This document shows positions 60,674 through 64,000 of a stretch of 64,000 bases of DNA, in pieces. A program made the translations under genes and the position numbers. The stretch comes from Janthinobacterium sp. 1_2014MBL_MicDiv (GTDB lineage Bacteria > Pseudomonadota > Gammaproteobacteria > Burkholderiales > Burkholderiaceae_D). Every line of letters begins with the position of its first letter. Within the stretch, counting starts at the first letter, position 1. Where the stretch lies: NCBI RefSeq assembly GCF_001865675.1, contig NZ_CP011319.1, positions 5,952,001 through 6,016,000 on the forward strand. The letters run 5' to 3'. A model generated the notes under the pieces. The model saw only the letters and a list, made by a program, of their open reading frames with translations, made no database searches and was not told the origin of the DNA.

Positions 60674-61558
60674 ATGAATCCTGGCATGCTGTACGCCTCC
60701 CTCGCCTTCCTGTGCTGGGGCCTGTTCCCCCTGTATTTCCATGCCATCGACGACATCGCGCCGCAGGAAATCCTCGCCAACCGCATGGTCTGGTCGCTGC
60801 TGTTCCTCGGCGTGGTGCTGACCGTGCGCCGCCAGTGGAGCTGGCTGGGCAGCCTGCGCGGCCAGCCGAAGGTGGTGGCCGGCTTCGTCGCCAGCGCCTT
60901 CCTGTTGTCGGCCAACTGGTTCATCTATATCTGGGCCGTCAACAATGGCCATGTGGTCGATGCCAGTCTCGGCTACTTCATCACGCCGCTGATCAATGTC
61001 ATGCTGGGTTTCCTGCTGCTGCACGAGCGCCTGCGCCGCCTGCAGTGGCTGGCCATCGCCCTGGCCGCCTGCGGCGTGGCCTGGCTCACCTGGCAGGCGG
61101 GCCAGGTGCCGTGGATCGCCCTGCTGCTGGCCGCCACCTTTGGCGGCTATGGCTTGCTGCGCAAGACGGCGTCGCTGGGCGCGCTGGAAGGCTTGTCGTT
61201 CGAAACCCTGATTTTGTTCCCGCTGGCGCTGGCCTACATGCTGTGGCTGGCGTGGCATGGCCAGAGCGGCTTCGTCAATACGGATTCGTCCGCCACGCGC
61301 GCCCTGCTGCTGGCGTCCGGCCCCATCACGGCCATTCCCCTGCTGCTGTTCGCCGCCGGCGCGCGGCGCCTGCCGCTGGCCGTGCTGGGCTTGCTGCAAT
61401 ACATCGCCCCCACGGGCCAGCTGCTGATCGGCGTGTGGGTCTTCCACGAAGCGTTCACCCCGGAGCGCATGCTGGGCTTCCTCGTCATCTGGACGGCGCT
61501 GGCCCTGTATGCGGCCGAGGGCCTGTGGACGGCCCGCCGCGCGCGCAGCGCCGCCTAG
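60674..61558 (+). CDS. rarD: EamA-family transporter RarD
   Basis: This 294-residue inner-membrane protein has ten helices of the drug/metabolite transporter superfamily. It has the RarD features LCWGLFPLYFHAI and NWFIYIWAVNNGHVVDASLGY. The name comes from a chloramphenicol-related phenotype in other species; the physiological substrate is unknown. The gene stands alone between kup (divergent) and ettA. Confidence 0.9.
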   Translation: MNPGMLYASLAFLCWGLFPLYFHAIDDIAPQEILANRMVWSLLFLGVVLTVRRQWSWLGSLRGQPKVVAGFVASAFLLSANWFIYIWAVNNGHVVDASLGYFITPLINVMLGFLLLHERLRRLQWLAIALAACGVAWLTWQAGQVPWIALLLAATFGGYGLLRKTASLGALEGLSFETLILFPLALAYMLWLAWHGQSGFVNTDSSATRALLLASGPITAIPLLLFAAGARRLPLAVLGLLQYIAPTGQLLIGVWVFHEAFTPERMLGFLVIWTALALYAAEGLWTARRARSAA

Positions 61559-61569
61559 TCTTGCCCAGG

Positions 61570-61613
61570 CGCCCGTTTCCGCAGCGCGCAGCGCTGGCCG
61601 GAAGCGGGCGTTT
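61570..61613 (+). terminator. Terminator-like hairpin after rarD
   Basis: CGCCCGTTTCC and GGAAGCGGGCG pair with one mismatch around a 19-base loop and are followed by TTT only. It lies about 12 bases after the rarD stop. Confidence 0.5.
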
Positions 61614-61654
61614 ACCGTATCCTGTCCGTCTTTGTATATCACCCGAGATTTCTA

Positions 61655-63322
<1,668 letters not shown>

Positions 63323-63341
63323 GTTTTACGTCTGGCCATGC

Positions 63342-63378
63342 AAAAAGGCAGTTACCTCGCGGTAACTGCCTTTTTTTT
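63342..63378. terminator. Bidirectional terminator between ettA and the barrel protein gene
   Basis: GGCAGTTACC/GGTAACTGCC with loop TCGC, A5 before it and T8 after it. It should end ettA transcripts and stop minus-strand read-through beyond the family A element. Confidence 0.95.
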
Positions 63379-63391
63379 CAGCGCAGTTCTT

Positions 63392-63489
63392 AAAACCGTA
63401 GCCAGCGACAACGAGTTCTAGCCGAGAAACGCAACTGTGCCGAGGCACAGTGCGCATCGCAGACCAAATCGCGCGGCGCAGCCGGTTTT
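63392..63489 (-). repeat. Family A palindromic 3' element, copy A3 (after barrel gene)
   Basis: The outer arm CGGTTTT overlaps the stop codon by one base and pairs with AAAACCG. The centre ACTGTGC-cgag-GCACAGT differs from A1 and A2 at several positions with pairing kept. Flanks GAAACGCA and GCGCATCGCAGACC match the other copies with few changes. Confidence 0.8.
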
Positions 63490-64000
63490 TAGAAATTGTA
63501 GCGGGCGCCCAGTGCCAGGCCCGTAGCCTTGCGGCCCTGGTCGGCGCTCTTGCCGAAGTGTTCCACTTCCGCCGTCAGCGAGACTTTCTCGTTGATCGCG
63601 TACTGCGCACCGACGGAAGCGTACACGCCCGTCTTGTCATTGCCGCTGATGCCGGTCGACAGGCCGGTGCCGCTCAGGCTATTCTTGACCTTGGCCACGC
63701 CCAGCTTGCCGAACACGCCAACCTTGTCCGTCACGGGCATGGTGGCCTTGCCGGCCAGGTAGTAGCCGTGCGAATCGCTCTTCACCTTGCCATTGCCGGC
63801 GCTGGTGACATAGCTGTAATCCTTGCTGCCGAAATCGGCGTAGCCGCCCTCGATCGCCCAGGTTTTATCGAAATCGTAACCGGCGAAGACCTTGGCACCG
63901 GCCTTGTAGCCGCTGTGATTATCGGCGCTGGTGGCGCCAGGAATATCGAAGTTATAACGGTTGCCCGTGATGCCGGCACCCACATAGGCGCCTTCGGCGT
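63489..64000 (-). CDS. Outer-membrane beta-barrel protein, C-terminal part (runs off window)
   Basis: The last 169 or so codons are present; the start and any signal peptide lie past the right edge. The alternating hydrophobic pattern, aromatic residues at strand ends and the final residues ARYNF (terminal phenylalanine) mark an eight-stranded barrel of the OmpA/OmpW-like group. Repeated Gly-Tyr-Asp turns (AGYDFDKTWAIEGGYADFG) support this. Function is unknown; such proteins are often structural or adhesin-like. Confidence 0.82.
   Translation of the reverse strand, partial: AEGAYVGAGITGNRYNFDIPGATSADNHSGYKAGAKVFAGYDFDKTWAIEGGYADFGSKDYSYVTSAGNGKVKSDSHGYYLAGKATMPVTDKVGVFGKLGVAKVKNSLSGTGLSTGISGNDKTGVYASVGAQYAINEKVSLTAEVEHFGKSADQGRKATGLALGARYNF

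Overview
The window is high-GC, densely coded DNA with the gene set of a beta-proteobacterium. The best fit is Oxalobacteraceae (Janthinobacterium, Duganella or Massilia type). This rests on the min, hemA-prfA-dsbB-prmC, phaA/phaB/phasin, metR/metE, gshA, kup and ettA proteins and on the many Burkholderiales-type uncharacterised proteins. It is inference from protein resemblance; no rRNA is present. No phage, insertion sequence, plasmid gene or CRISPR array was seen.

Positions 1-15400 (all genes on the minus strand) form an arabinan/L-arabinose utilisation locus. An outer-membrane TonB-dependent receptor, an inner-membrane GPH-type symporter, a cytoplasmic GH43 enzyme and a mutarotase make one group. 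L-arabinonate dehydratase, an AraD1/FAH-family protein, alpha-ketoglutarate semialdehyde dehydrogenase and an SDR dehydrogenase make a second, followed by exported GH51, GH43 and GH127 glycosidases, the last cut by the window edge. Together they can release L-arabinose from arabinan and oxidise it without phosphorylation to alpha-ketoglutarate. No separate lactonase and no regulator are visible. The two groups are headed by matching promoter modules: the palindrome CGATATC-N6-GATATCG sits 9 bases from an identical 13-base block and at the same distance (about -64) from a sigma70-like promoter. This is the best evidence here for an unnamed regulator, probably an activator.

Positions 15500-32500 hold a DJ-1/PfpI protein, tRNA-Arg(CCG), a membrane-anchored cytochrome c, a tandem pair of M13 metallopeptidases, a Spy/LTXXQ-like protein preceded by a strong terminator hairpin, a CtpA protease, a FabH-like synthase, a YbaL/Kef antiporter, a 2,4-dienoyl-CoA reductase, small envelope proteins and a proline iminopeptidase. 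Positions 32500-41600 hold Lrp and LysE-type genes, polyhydroxybutyrate genes (phaA, phaB, phasin) and the divergent metR/metE pair with a consensus MetR box. Positions 41800-52000 are housekeeping: minCDE, hemA, prfA, dsbB, prmC and gshA, then an acetylpolyamine/HDAC-type deacetylase. Positions 52000-64000 hold a LytS/LytR-like two-component pair, Ohr, a DJ-1/LysR divergent pair, elaA plus a Dph6-like ATPase, FKBP, kup, rarD, ettA and a truncated outer-membrane barrel gene.

A second theme is a set of intergenic palindromic elements. At least two families (A: three copies; B: two copies) have conserved loop and flank motifs while their stems differ with compensating changes. Every copy begins within 0-12 bases of the stop codon of the gene before it, and each copy has the same orientation relative to that gene. 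They sit between genes inside the arabinose and pha groups, where they could set transcript 3' ends or stability. They lack the U-tract of intrinsic terminators, which are present separately at many other loci here.
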